In this document: positions 47,363 to 59,452 of the stretch, in pieces | Position numbering within the stretch: position 1 is the first letter of the stretch | Layout: each line of letters begins with the position of its first letter | Assembly (NCBI RefSeq): GCF_947179515.1 | Contig: NC_067483.1 | Location: 82,668,291 to 82,732,290 of the forward strand | Source of the DNA: Apodemus sylvaticus | Taxonomy: Eukaryota > Chordata > Mammalia > Rodentia > Muridae | Direction of reading: 5' to 3' | DNA: 64,000 nucleotides | Made by a program: the position numbers and the translations under genes | The notes under the pieces: generated by a model | Databases searched by the model: none | Seen by the model: only the letters and a program-made list of their open reading frames with translations | Told to the model about the DNA's origin: nothing

Positions 47363-47558
47363 AATTTCATTTAAATAAGATAAACTGGAGGAGGGCATTA
47401 TAACCTGAAAGCAAAGCAGTGGTGCTTAGAGAGGACAAAATGTTAAATGCACCCATGAAGAAGGCCTATTCCTGGTGTACATACTAACAAATATTGCCAT
47501 GAACCACATAAGGACATATTGGTTAATGACTGACTGCATCTAGGGCAATGGTCTCCAG

Positions 47559-47993
47559 TCACCAGCTAATGACATACCCATTATTACACCAGATTCCCCA
47601 TAAGGCCATGGGAAGACAGCATTCATGATCCCAGCTCATGTTTATGTTGACATTGGTGTGAACACAACAAGTGAGCTTCCAACTCCATGAAGGACATAGC
47701 ACAGTTCTATCCCATGGAGTAGTTGATAGCCTCAAACATCTCATGCCTTCCTTCCCCTGCTTTATAATTACATCATTTCTTTTTTCACTATGTGCATGAT
47801 GATCTTTATTTAACCGCATACATTTCTGTGTCCTGAACCCAGCAGCAGTGGCACTACCTGTATGTGGCTGAGGTGTGTGGAGGACTGCACCATCTGGTTT
47901 CTCAGTGATAGGTGGCTGCCCATGTGTGACCATTTGATAATTTGGCCTAGGTGACATGCTTTGCCAAGGTTCAAAACTGGTTTCTGTTGACAT
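47559..47993 (-). other. Unassigned 144-codon open frame
   Basis: A minus-strand frame starts MSTETSFEPWQSMSPRPNYQ and is proline-rich for about 45 residues, then becomes irregular. No domain or family recognised. It is in the Rgs7 transcript orientation but has no evident splice context. It sits beside the possible pseudogene at 48000-48920, also minus strand, and could belong to the same remnant. Could equally be chance. Confidence 0.2.
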
Positions 47994-47999
47994 GGAGTC

Positions 48000-48920
48000 T
48001 GGCTTTTTTCCCTCTGAGCAACACTTCTGGTTTACTTATTTTATATATTGATTTTGAAATTTCCAATTCCTAGAATTCTTTAGAGACCAGGGAGTAAACC
48101 CTCAACAAGAAAAGGGGCTTTTCCACTTTGAAGATGTCTCACTGGTCCTGCCAATTCAAGCTGCTATGAAGTTGAAGTGGATCTTCTTTTTCAGAAGCAT
48201 CTCAATAGCGGTATTGATCGTTTCAGCCTCTTGAACACTACGGCCTTGATCCTCCTGTGGTCCTGCCAATTCAAGGTGCTATGGAGTTAAAGTGGATCTT
48301 ACTTTGTCAGAAGCATCTGAACAGCAGCATTGATTGTTCCAGGCCACTGAACAGTAGCCTTGAAAGCACAGAAAATTTCAGTCAACTTTTCTGACTCAGT
48401 TTTTTTAATAGCTAGAAAGATACAAAGGGGTTTTGAAAAAAAACCTTCCTTCTTGCTGATCCATCTCTAAAAGAAAGTTTTCTGCTCAATACATACCTGC
48501 AACTGGGCATTTGGCTCTACTCTCAGGAGACAAATTAAGAATGGATCTTTATATTAAACCCATCATGAAGTTGGTCCAAACCACACAAATGCACAGCTTT
48601 TGATCCAATAACCAGCTCCTTTTTGTCCTCAAATTGTATCTCCATGAGTGCCTCAGAGATCACGAGCGCCTGGTGCCTGCTTCATGATATTCTCAGTGGG
48701 TCACCAGAAACCAAAGTGTTCCTGGGCAGCCTTATGGGTAGAATGTGGACATCAGAAAGTCATGGCAGACATGTTAGATTATTTAGACCATTTCCCTTGT
48801 TTATATAAGACTCACAAATTGTCTGAAATGTCCTCTGCAGTGTCAACAATTTCTGTATCTCCAGTGGTCAGGAATAGCTTTTGATGATCTACAACCGGGT
48901 AGTTTTTGTGTTCAAGAATG
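48000..48920 (-). pseudogene. Possible decayed retropseudogene, parent not recognised
   Basis: The reverse complement holds several protein-like stretches in different frames, for example EHKNYPVVDHQKLFLTTGDT near 48900, FEDKKELVIGSKAVHLCGLD near 48610 and EAETINTAIEMLLKKKIHFN near 48200, broken by stops and frameshifts. Part of it is tandemly duplicated (48143-48372). I could not name a parent gene. No clear poly-A or target-site duplication was seen, so this is a tentative call. Confidence 0.3.
48143..48372. repeat. 115-bp direct tandem duplication
   Basis: TGGTCCTGCCAATTCAAG occurs at 48143 and again at 48258. The two 115-bp units align along their length at roughly 84% identity by eye, so the duplication is old. 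Confidence 0.88.
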
Positions 48921-51084
48921 AAAGAACTGAATGTGCCTTTATATTTGCATTTGCTCTCTTGCCACCTTGGTACCCTAGAGGATCAAGGCTGAAGTGAAAG
49001 GGAATATATACTGCCTTTCTCGAATTCTAGAATCTGAAACTAATGCCAACCTGTCATTTGCTGAGTAGCTTTAGGAGAGTAATTGGATCTCTTTTTGGGG
49101 GAGGAGGTGTTTCTTCCTTTGTGACACACAGAGAATTCTGCTTCCCAGATAGAGTGTGTGCTAAAGAGCCATGCCCCTGCCACACCACTGCCCTGGGGGC
49201 AGATGATGAAATGAAGGCATTTTCAAGAGTTCACTACTCAGAACTTCCTTATGCTCTCTGATACATCTTGAATTATATTATAGATGTCTATGCGTTTGTA
49301 CAATCCCCTCTGTCATATTTACTGGAAGCTTCTGAATAATAAATATTTGTTTTATCATCCGTATGCTCTGAAACTTCTAAGAAATATGAGAAAGGTCTAA
49401 GTACACAAAATTAAGGAAAGGACTACAAGATATTGTCTCTCAACACATACAGCCACAATGCCACAACTGAGAAGACACACTATAAGATCTACAGAAAAGG
49501 AGACCAGAGGGTCAAGATCTGGGCAGTGATTTCTGGATTCCCTGAGATCTACTCGTGCTTTCAACTAATGAACTATAAGAGATGTTTCCCCATGCCAACA
49601 CTCACCAATCATAAAGGCAGAACATACTTGAAGCTCCTAATTCAGCCTCTCCCCTTAGTCCGTCCCTCTGTCCCTCCATCCTTCTGCCCATTCATCCATC
49701 TACCCTTCCATTCTTCCACCTCTCTCTTCTTCCTTCCCCCCCTCTTCTTTAATGTTTCCAACTCTCCTTCCTGCTTTTGAGTTTCTGCCAAACAAATCAA
49801 TGGTGAGTGACTCACACACTATAGCAAATGCCAAATATAGATTATTTTTCTCACATGGGTAGGCTTCCATTACATTTACACACTTACAAATTCAGTTATA
49901 GCTCCCTGAACAGTATACATAACATATTATTGCATTCCTGATAAGGATTTGAAGTCAATCTTTGTCTGACTGGGATGTCTTTTATAGAAACAATGCCGTC
50001 TTCCAGTTGTGAAGTTGGTGTGTAAGTAACATATTGGGGGTCTAATCAGTGAGCTTGCAACTAGTTGAACAACCGACCAGAAATACATTATTCATGTCTA
50101 TGAAAATGGTTTGCTCTGGATATGTAGAGATGTCTGCTGCTTTAAACTTTCATACTGCAAAAATTCTAAATGGCCATATTAAACCCAGTTCACCTCACTG
50201 TACAACTTATCAAGAAGCCCAGATTCAGGTACATAACTTACAGGGGGTACATTTCTCCTCTACTGCAACGAGGAGTCCACTCTTTCAAATATACACGTGC
50301 TTATCCTTCTGGGTCCTGAAAACTACAAGTACCAATGAGGGAAATGACTGTTCTCCCCACCACAGTGAGTAAATGTTAATAGGCAAAACAATGAAGGAGT
50401 GGTTTGGATCTGGCTCCTCCTGTCTTTCTTGGCAACCCTGGGAATTTGTTTTGAACCAGTTTCCCATTTAGGATATAGGTCTTTTCATTGTGGTATTTGG
50501 GGGGTAGGCACTCTATTCAAATTGATCTATGAAGAAGTGACATTATTTAAGTCATAAAGTTTATACTGGTGACAAGGACAGAAGGGAGACTCTGCTCTAG
50601 AAAATTCCCATGTAAGCACCAGTGAGACACAAGAACTTACCCAGGAACCTTCATCTCATGGTCCTCCTCCAGTCTGGCCTCTCCAGGAACTGGTCTCATT
50701 CTTGTGCCTCCCAGACTGCATCTTGATCTCCCTGTTCTGGATGCTCAGAGCAGGGCTGTAGCATGTGTTCTTTGTCCTGAGAGCCTCTGTGGGCTTCTTT
50801 TGTGGTAATCACCTGAGGTCTGTTAGGTCAGATCAACATCAGGATTTTTCTGCTGGTTAATTACTGAATACCTTTATAGACAGAGCTCTCTGGAGGCATG
50901 GCATCAACCTTGCTTACAACAGCAAAGGAGTAGGTAGGGTGGACCCACAGCAGGCAGCTGCAGGACAAGACAGGTGGGAATGAGAAAGAATGGACTGCAG
51001 AGAGGTGAGGAGACTAGAACTGCTGAGTCCCATTCAGTGTGATGACTGGGCCTCTTTGTTGTTCTTGCTTCTTTTTGCTTTTTA
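48921..51084. other. Unique intron, nothing recognised
   Basis: No exon or SINE supported. A pyrimidine-rich stretch lies at 49648-49745. Confidence 0.5.
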
Positions 51085-51181
51085 ATGACAGGGTCTTGTA
51101 TTACACAGGCTAACTGAACTTGCCATCCTTCTGCCTCAGCCCACAAATGTTGAGATTATCGATGTATACCACCAAACCCTG
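51085..51181 (-). mobile_element. B1 fragment
   Basis: ATGACAGGGTCTTGTATTAC, ACAGGCTAACTGAACTTGCC, TTCTGCCTCAGCCCAC, the antisense B1 order. Confidence 0.78.
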
Positions 51182-53090
51182 TTTTACCCATTGATTCTTA
51201 CATTGACTAGTATAAAACACAGTAAGTGTTCTTTCTAGAAAATCTATAACGTTAAAGGTCAGAAAGTCATATAAACCCAAATCTTAGTATTATATGCGTA
51301 ATTTTCCAAACTTCCATGACAGGAAATAATAAACAGGCATGAAAATTGTCATAATAAATTGGGCCTGATTATGCTTATAATGCAGCCAAACAAATTATCA
51401 ATGTAGTATTCCAGTCTTCTTAGATTTTATCTCTTGGAACCCCTTCTACAAAAAAAAAAAAAAAAAAAAAAAAAAATACTGACATTCCTATGAAGGGCTA
51501 CAGGCTTCCTGGCCTTTCCTTACATATTGGGACAAAATGGAAAATTTGACAGCACACTTGACTGTTGAAGGGCTTTTGGTTTGTTTGTTTTTCTCCAATT
51601 TTTAGAAAAGAAAAAGTAAAATGATAACTAATACTTCATTAGTGAAGTAAGGAGACTTTGCCTTCTTCTTTTCTACAGCTCTACATTTGTTGCCAGCAAG
51701 AGCATCCTATAGATGATGCGTCCTACAAACGATGCATCATTAACTCCTCCGATATGGCAAAACTAGGGTTCTGAACATTGACATAGTGGGCTCGAAGCTG
51801 AGCAACTCATCAGAGGGACTGCCACAGTGAAGCTGAAAGAGCAGCTGTGCAAGACTTGGCTACAAAGGATGATGTTTCAAAACATATATGCTGGAGAAAA
51901 ATAATGACATTTAACCCTTGAAATGAAATCTCAGTATTGTTGAATACAAACCTCTCTTGGATAAAGACTTGCACCATACTGAAAAGGTTCCTTTTGGCTA
52001 TATTCAGGAAGACAAGTCCTTTGAATTTCAACCAAGATTCAAATAGTCACCCTAAGTACTGTTTGTTCTCATGCCCTACCTGGGAATTACATAGTCCCTG
52101 GGAATTGGTACATTGAGTTAGAACTTTGTCTCATTTTTATTACTCTTTGCAATTCTCATACAGTGTGTTTTATTCATATTTTAATTCACAGAACTGGGTT
52201 TGGTCTCACACACTTTCTTACAATATGTAAGACCTGAGTCATTTAGTCCACAAGCAAGTTGTTGAAATAAATATGTAATGATTAGGAACATCTCACTAAA
52301 ATAACTAGTATTCCCCCCCACACATCTACTGTGTAGCCTAGGGTAATCTTCAGTAAAGACAGGTAAGGAGAGAGACCTGAGTTCCTAGAGAAGGGGAATT
52401 TCAGATCATAGACTACAAATTAGATGCACAGAAGGGGCATAATCAAACGATTCCTTAACTCAGAACAGATTGCACCTGAAGAAAGGCATGTCTGAGAAAG
52501 TGGAAAACAATGCTGCACGGACAGATGGAAATGGAACAGTGGGTAACGAAGAGGAAAGAGAAGAGTTGCAAGATAATCCAAGTCGGATTAACCTATATTC
52601 AGTGTAGAGAAGTCAGCAAAGATGAAGAAGCCCTTGTGTAAGAAATAACAGAAAGGCTTTGGGAACAAGAGCCATTGTGCTGTGAATGAAGGAAGATACC
52701 AGAGGTCAAACTCCAGGCCAGAGTCAGTGAAAGCTGACTGTTGTCTCCTATAAGACTTTAAACTGCTCCAGGAAACCTACAATAAGGGGTATAAATAATA
52801 TTCATTCTGGTCCAGTACATCCACATGTCTTCCTGTGCAAGTATATTTAACTGAAATAATTTTATGAATAAGATATCCCATACCATCAGAGGCTAAACTT
52901 GATATTTGCCACAGCATTGTAGTACATTAAATAGAAGTACTAGCTACTAATTTCTTAGTCACATTCACAATCTACTAATGGTGTACAATTCAGCCAGCAC
53001 TTTCTAAAAATTACTCTATTGGGTATATTCTATGAGGGAAAATAAACATATAAATGCATGCAGTTAGTATTTATTCTTAAAATTCCAAGT
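51182..53090. other. Unique intron with A27 run
   Basis: No gene. Pure A27 at 51450-51476 without a recognised retroposon body. Confidence 0.5.
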
Positions 53091-53200
53091 AGGCAGGCAT
53101 GGCGGCATACTTGTAAACCTAGCATTGGGGAGACAGGAAGATTTCCAGGTCAAGGCCCATCTGAAGTACATTAAAAAGATCTTGTCTCAACAGCAATGGC
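53091..53200 (+). mobile_element. B1 SINE
   Basis: AGGCAGGCATGGCGGCATAC, AACCTAGCATTGGGGAGACA, then AAGATCTTGTCTCAACAG. Confidence 0.82.
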
Positions 53201-54369
53201 TCAATAGTAGAACCCATATCTAACAACCCAAAATGGTGTCAGAAAACCATTAAAAAACCATCAATGACTGTCTGTACTGCTCTGACAACCACACTCTGTC
53301 ATTTCATTTAAGGACAACTTTGCTGTCATCTACACAGAATTATAGGAAAACCTGTCTAAAACTAAGCATATCCAAAACCCTAAAACTCAATGGCTAGGAC
53401 TAGAGGAAACCTGCCTAGGCCAAGTAGTAAGACCCTGCTTTAGAGGGGAAGAAATCTTATTAGCCAAGTGGATTTCAACAGTTTGAGTCTCAGCATCCCA
53501 GAAGAGGTTTTAAAATTACAAATGACTTCAAAGAGTTTATTTAAATAGATAGGTTACATGCACAAGGATTGACTAATGTGAAGTATACTATAAATGGTTA
53601 TCAAAAGTAACTCATGAAGAGGACATTTTTACAAGTCTTTTCAGTGCTTGGTAGATGCTGGGTTTTCATATCTACTCTACATGCAGTTGGTCGTGATGTA
53701 TTGCTTTAGAGTGTCAGATCCCAAACTATTTTAGAAGAAGTTATTACTGCTCTTCCAGGGATATCATGGATTCTCCTCTTTGCCACTCTTTGCCAACACA
53801 CCAAAACAGCACAAGATGCAATTTCATGATGGTGAGTTAAGCTGTTGAATCTGAAGCCTTCCCAGGTGAATTTTCATACTCTTAAAACCAATCATGCAGT
53901 TTGCATGTTAGATGGATCCTTTTGTCCAGGAATAGCATATACACACTGGCCATATGGAGCATGTGCTCACTGGCCATTACATGCATTCACTGGTAATTTG
54001 GAGCAGGCATTCACTGGCCATTTGGAAAACTTTGGTGTGACAAGTTATTCAGATATATTTCATTATACAGTATCAAAAGTCACTATGTCAATTAACACCA
54101 CTGATGTCATAAGGAAGATCTTTCACTCTTGGAACATTGCCATGATCAGCACAACAGTGATAAAGTTTCAAAAAGAAAATTCTTACCTTCTCTTAAATAT
54201 CTGAACTGTTATTGGCAACTCTGGCAGCATGTCTTAAGGTAGCAGGCTCAACTCATTCATGGAAAGTTTTTCACTTCTAAATACATCTGAAACATTGAGC
54301 TTGTTATTCCTGTATCTCTTTGGGTAATATCAATCCATGAGAAATGAGAATGCTGTGTTGCAAATAGAA
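53201..54369. other. Unique intron, nothing recognised
   Basis: A 119-codon plus-strand frame (53845-54204) includes short internal repeats (GHLE, HWP) from a repeated ACTGGCCAT motif. No known protein. Confidence 0.4.
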
Positions 54370-54505
54370 AGTGCCCCTCACAGGCTCATATATTCAATCC
54401 TTGCTTCCCAATTGGTGCTCTTATTAGGGGATAGGAAGATGGTGGTGGTTGGAAGGTGAGGGTTTTAACCGATAGGTCACTAGAGGTGTGCCTTGAAGAT
54501 AACAA
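54370..54505 (+). mobile_element. Degenerate LTR fragment (MaLR-like)
   Basis: CCCCTCACAGGCTCATATAT, GCTTCCCAATTGGTGCTCTT and a following TAGGTCACTAGAGGTGTGCC resemble the same LTR type as 17719-17992. Short and weak. Confidence 0.35.
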
Positions 54506-55370
54506 ACTGGTAAGTGGAAAAGCTCCTTCCTAGGGGAAATCTCTTGTAATGGATGTATCCATAACACAAAATGCAAAAAGACATAGCTTGGCTTTCCAAG
54601 CATTCCAGGCTGGACAGATTCTTACAAGAGAGAATGCTCTTTAAGTTCCTTGTTGAACCAACTTGCAACTTGGATGTCTGAAGAAGAAAGATTATATGCT
54701 AGTTCACTCATACTGTAAAAGTTCATTCTTTGGCCAATAGTAATTATTTTCTGTTGTAGCACTGCTTTCTTAGGTTGAGCACTTCCTTAGGTAAATCATT
54801 TGTTGTGCAGATGAAATTCCCAGTTTTGGGAGATTGTTTGGAGGGATCTTGCCCAAAAAATTCAACCACTTGTTGCTTCATTCCATAGTTGATAAAAAGT
54901 GAAATTTTAAATAAATAGGTGTTTGTTAGTCCTTATATTACTATCCAGCCTCACCCTGCTCTCATCTATCCACACGGCTAGAGAGAAGCACAGAGGAGAT
55001 TGTTAGTAAGTGATTTTTCAAATGAAAAATGAGAAGAAGAGCCCCTGAGTTGGTCCTGTTGCAGACCTCCGGCACTCAGCATCTCTCTTATGTGTTGATG
55101 AACACTGGAGGATAATAAAATAGGGTCTCAAGAAAGGCTACCTGATAACCTGTATAATGGCCTCTCTTGCCACTGTATCGCTCCTTGGCGTCAACCACAC
55201 ACTCTAGCCTTAATCAAGCCCTTCACTCAGGAACCTCAAGTGTGCTTGGCAGCTGAACAGTAAAGCTTTCTCCTCCTTACTACTCATTCTTGATACAATC
55301 AACCTGGGTAAAGTGTCTGCCACAGCCATGCTTCTTGGAAGCAACTTTTTCTATCCATAATGCCTTTATC
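54506..55370. other. Unique intron, nothing recognised
   Basis: No feature supported. Confidence 0.5.
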
Positions 55371-55412
55371 CAAGTGTGGCGGCTCACTCTTGGAATCCCA
55401 GTACTTAGGAGG
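55371..55412 (+). mobile_element. Short B1-like fragment
   Basis: AAGTGTGGCGGCTCACTCTT then GGAATCCCAGTACTTAGGAG matches the B1 left end only. Confidence 0.6.
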
Positions 55413-55662
55413 TTGGGGCAAAAAGCAAGGAATAGGAATCCTCCAAAGACAACACACAGGAGATCATTCCTGAACAAAGCCTAACACAAGGCAGCAGAAT
55501 CAAAGGAGAATGGGAGCAGGTCCAGTTCGGTTCCCAACAGTTACTGATGAAATGAATCACCAGTAGATCTCAGGAAAAAAAAATGAATGTGGATGTCCAT
55601 TGACTAGTGGGACTTTTCTGTACAGAAAGTGAGACCTGAAAAAGTTGGTTATGGAGATAAGT

Positions 55663-55800
55663 AGATGGCAGGACGTGTAGTCCATGCCTGTAATCCTAGA
55701 GCTGATTAAACCGAGGCAGGAGACAGTCAAGGCCAGCCTGCTCTACACTGCGAGCTGGGAGCCAGCCTGGGCTCCATAGTAAAACCCTGCCACAAAACAG
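55663..55800 (+). mobile_element. B1 SINE
   Basis: CAGGACGTGTAGTCCATGCC, TGTAATCCTAGAGCTGATTA, CAAGGCCAGCCTGCTCTACA, AAAACCCTGCCACAAAACA. Confidence 0.85.
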
Positions 55801-56178
55801 CAAAGATGAAAAGAGAGTTCTTCAAAGGCCAGTATGTGCCTCTTCCCAGGACAATAAGCAGATGTCTCTAGAAGTCCTAAACTCCTTGCTACAGTAACAT
55901 CCCTTTACCCTATGAGCTACAACTATGTCAGCTGAGAACACATGTCCCAGTCTGCCAGGTTTGCTTTGACTGTTCAGATAGAAAACTTTAAGTCACTCAG
56001 AGAATTCTATTAATTCTTTTCTTCTCTGAGCTCTACTCAGACTCTTTGTGGCCACTGATCCCCACAGGAAAGTCTGCATGTTCTCCACTCTAAATGAGGC
56101 TTTCCGGGATGCATTCAGTTCTGGAGGAGATGATGAAAGAGTTCCACCACAATGACGAGTGTTCCAGTTCCTCTAGAG
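55801..56178. other. Unique intron, nothing recognised
   Basis: No feature supported. Confidence 0.5.
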
Positions 56179-56322
56179 CAGTGGCTCTCAACTTTCCCAA
56201 AACTGCAGACCTTTAATGCAGTTCTTCATGTTGTCATGACCCCAACCCAAGACTTAATTTGCTGTTACCTTATAACTGTTTTGTCCCATAAAACACTTTC
56301 AAATTTCAAAGGTTGTAACCTT
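56179..56322 (+). mobile_element. URR1-type hAT-Charlie DNA transposon fragment
   Basis: Starts with the hAT-Charlie terminal motif CAGTGGCTCTCAACTTTCCC, then CAGACCTTTAATGCAGTTCT, TCATGTTGTCATGACCCCAA and CTTATAACTG, the order of rodent URR1. The 3' terminal repeat is missing. The eight bases before it (CTCTAGAG) are of the length expected for a hAT target duplication, but the partner is not present. Confidence 0.82.
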
Positions 56323-56484
56323 AAAAAAAAAAACTAACATGAAGCATCCTTGTGTGTATGCATCCACAGGTTTTTAAACATGAGAGGTCTAACAGCCTGA
56401 ATATAAGTTTTACTCCCCCCTTTCTCCCCCAGGTCAACACAGCAGGTCTGCCACTCTAACCACTGTCCTTGAGTGGTTAGATAT

Positions 56485-56685
56485 TCAGCATTTTAGTCCC
56501 TAAACCTCAGCATCTGCAAAAAAAAATAACAATTAATAGTATCCACCTACTAGAGTTGTTATAAGGATTAAATGAGTTTACACCCTCCTACTCCCAGCCC
56601 CCCATATACCCACTAGAGAGCTTGGGAAAGGGCCAGGTAGAGAGAAAGAATCACTACATCAGTGCTAGCTATAATTATTCTTTCC
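56485..56685 (+). mobile_element. MIR SINE
   Basis: CTAAACCTCAGCATCTGCAA, AATAGTATCCACCTACTAGA, GTTGTTATAAGGATTAAATG, then an end with TAGCTATAATTATT. Good MIR landmarks in order; ancient mammalian repeat. Confidence 0.72.
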
Positions 56686-58121
56686 AAACTGTGCTTTCTT
56701 TATTTAGCACCCCAAAGTCAAATTTTTTTTAAGGTCTGGGTGACAGCATTTCCTAACTATAGAAACAAGCCTTTGCAGAGTGCCAGCATATGATCAAATT
56801 CAATATATTCTATTATTCTGCTCACTTCCCTGCATCCTTGCCCTCTCCCTCCCTTCTTCCCCTCCCTCTATCCCTCCTCTTCTATCCCCTGGCTACTTTC
56901 TCCCTTCTCTGTCCCCTCTCTTTTCCCCTTGCTTTCCTCTTCACCACTTCTGTCTCTGAGGAGTGTCTGCAGAACACTGACAGGTAAGAAGGTACAGTAT
57001 TCACATGGGGAATGTGGTATACATAATGGAGAAGTTTGTCATTTTACGGTGTAGGAAGATACACAAAAGTTCAAATTTTAATTCAGAGCCAAAATAATAG
57101 ATACAGAGGTATGCCAGGAGAAAAGCATCAAATTCTACCTGCAACTACCGGATGGGCTATTTCTTAGAAGGTAATATCATTCTTGAGTCATTGAGAATGA
57201 ATACAAGTTACAGATCAAGAATGCTTTCAATATATAAGTATTTTAAGGGGTAGATATACTGTTTTTAAAATTTAAGTTTACATGTCTTGTAAAAATGCTA
57301 CCCTTTACCAGTCACAAAAGATCTGTCAATCTTCAGAAAATAGTTTAGAAATAAATTACTATGCCAGTCAACAATCTCAACAATGAAAATTGAAATAGTA
57401 GTTAAATGTTAAAGAATGGAGATCACAAATACATACTAGAATAAATGTAAGGGGAAAATATAAAAGGATGTTATTTAAGTCTAGAAGTCATTTATAGAAA
57501 ATACAGCCTATGGAATATATGTACAAATATACAAATGATTTTTATTGCTCTGAAGTATAACAAATCCATTTGTGAGACATTTATTTTTTACAAACAGTAG
57601 CCATGCAGAATAATAAGAAATAAAAGCCCTTAAAAAGCAGGGAACGTTAGTCAAGAGCCAGAAACTGTCCAAATCCCCCTTTCCCATATCTATCAGCTTA
57701 AGGTGGCAAGTTAAATATCAATTAAGTAACTCGATAATTATATTGATATTCCTTCACATATGTATTAACAGAAGAATAGTTACTATTTAATGGTAGTTAG
57801 CACCATGGGGAGTGTGATTAACTGTACAGATATTTTTTTTTAAAGTTGGACCCTCTTTTTAACAAGGTTTCTCAAAAACTTACATTCTACAAAAAGAGCA
57901 GTGAGTTACTCATTCTCGGTCTCTATGTTAAGTGAGGAATGCCCCGTGAGATTTACTGGAATGGTCTGGCATGATCAAGTGTACCACTTCTGGGCTTTAA
58001 GCATTAGAAATAAAACAAACAGCACTCAATGTGCTAAACAGTCAAGGGCTTTTAGCTTTGTTTTTAAATGCTTTCAGCATGAGGTAGTGTGACTTTAGGT
58101 CTAATTAAAACACTCTTTTAA
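56686..58121. other. Unique intron with a CT-rich stretch
   Basis: 56822-56945 is a long CT-rich tract (CCTCCCTCTATCCCTCCTCT type). No gene seen. Confidence 0.5.
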
Positions 58122-58142
58122 TGTGTGTGTGTGTGTGTGTGC
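58122..58142. repeat. (GT)n microsatellite
   Basis: About 10 GT units followed by GCATGCGCACACACA, a short inverted continuation. Confidence 0.92.
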
Positions 58143-58478
58143 ATGCGCACACACAAAAACCTGTATTCAAGTATGCACATGCCTGTATAATTGAGTGTGC
58201 CATTGCAGACCATTAGAATCAGAGAACAACTTCCAGGAGTCAGGTCTCTCCTTCCCCACTGTGGGTTCCAGAGATAGGACGCAAAAGGCCATCCTTGGCA
58301 TCAAGATCCTTTGCAGTCTGAACCGCCTTTCAGGTCCCACATTTTTTAACTTGTCACCTTTTACCATAACTATGTGGAATTTATTGTCACAGTGTGGGCC
58401 CAGAAGCACATTTTAATGTACCTATATCCAAAGGCAATGGGGGATCCTACGGTAACTGGAAATTCCAACTATTAAATT
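58143..58478. other. Unique intron, nothing recognised
   Basis: Open frames on both strands at 58167-58416 have no recognised product. Confidence 0.45.
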
Positions 58479-58492
58479 TGGCTCTGATTCTT

Positions 58493-58656
58493 TGTTTTGT
58501 TCTGTTTTGTTGGTTTTCTCCAGACAGGGTTTTTCTGTGTAGCCCTGGCTGCCCTGAAACTCACTCTGTAGACCAGGCTGGCCTCGAACTCAGAAATCTG
58601 CCTGCCATTGCCTCCCAAATGCTGGGATTAAAGGCATGTACCACCATTGCCCAGCG
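58493..58656 (-). mobile_element. B1 SINE, well preserved, with target-site duplication
   Basis: Reverse orientation: GACAGGGTTTTTCTGTGTAG, CCCTGGCTGCCCTGAAACTC, TGTAGACCAGGCTGGCCTCG, AACTCAGAAATCTGCCTGCC, GCTGGGATTAAAGGCATG. A perfect 14-bp duplication, TGGCTCTGATTCTT, lies at 58479-58492 and 58657-58670. The CAGAAATC variant is typical of Mus B1 subfamilies, one hint that this is mouse. Confidence 0.97.
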
Positions 58657-58670
58657 TGGCTCTGATTCTT

Positions 58671-59333
58671 AATACTTGTCCTTACTTATAAGAAAAAATC
58701 ACAAATTTAAGAAAAAATTAATTGATTTACATTTGTAGCAAACTGGCACCGATACATTGTAATCACCTTGACTATACAAGGGTGACATTAAAAAAAAAAA
58801 CAAAACAAAACAGTGCATATATGGATTTAAACCTGTGTCTCAGGTCCTAGCACTGAAGGAGCCTGTGTCCTGGGAGATGAGTTCTCCTCCAGGCTCCAAG
58901 CACCACAAGGAAGGACATTTCACTGTGAGGGTAGATTTTTCCTGCTGGGATCTTAATTTTCGTGTCCCTGGTTTCTTACTTTTTCCATCCTTTGAACAGC
59001 AAAAGAGCTTTTCACAGTATCCTTGCAAGAGAAATCCCTTTGTGTCACTTCAAGAACTGGGTTAAGTGCATGTTATAAGCCAATCATTGGCAAAGAGACC
59101 AGAATAGATGCAATCTCCCCCCTCTACCCACACCTTCAAGAAGTGCCTTCTTAAACCAGAGTACACCCCAGAGAAATTTACCATATTAAAATGAGGTTCT
59201 GGGCTCCATGTCAGATGGTACAAGGCAGAGCCTATGAGATTGTTTTCTCACCAAACTCATAGGTAAACTAAAATCCTCTGAGCAGGTCTTGCATTGTGAG
59301 AAAACTCAGACATCTACATGAAAAATGGATATA
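58671..59333. other. Unique intron; A-rich run
   Basis: AAAAAAAAAACAAAACAAAA at 58791-58810. No gene. Confidence 0.5.
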
Positions 59334-59452
59334 TGGAGCCCAGAGTGTGCCCTCTTCTGGCCTCTGGAGGCACCAGGAACACATGTGAAGCAAAGCTATA
59401 TATCCAGGCAAAACACCCATGTGCATAGAGTAAATTTGATTTTAAATGGGCA
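59334..59452 (+). mobile_element. B3 SINE, 3' half
   Basis: GTGTGCCCTCTTCTGGCCTC, TGGAGGCACCAGGAACACAT, then CAGGCAAAACACCCATGTGC is the B3 3' half. The tRNA-derived head is absent. Confidence 0.85.

Noticed and set aside
53845..54204. 119-codon plus-strand ORF
   Set aside because: Short imperfect internal repeat and no recognised domain; likely chance.
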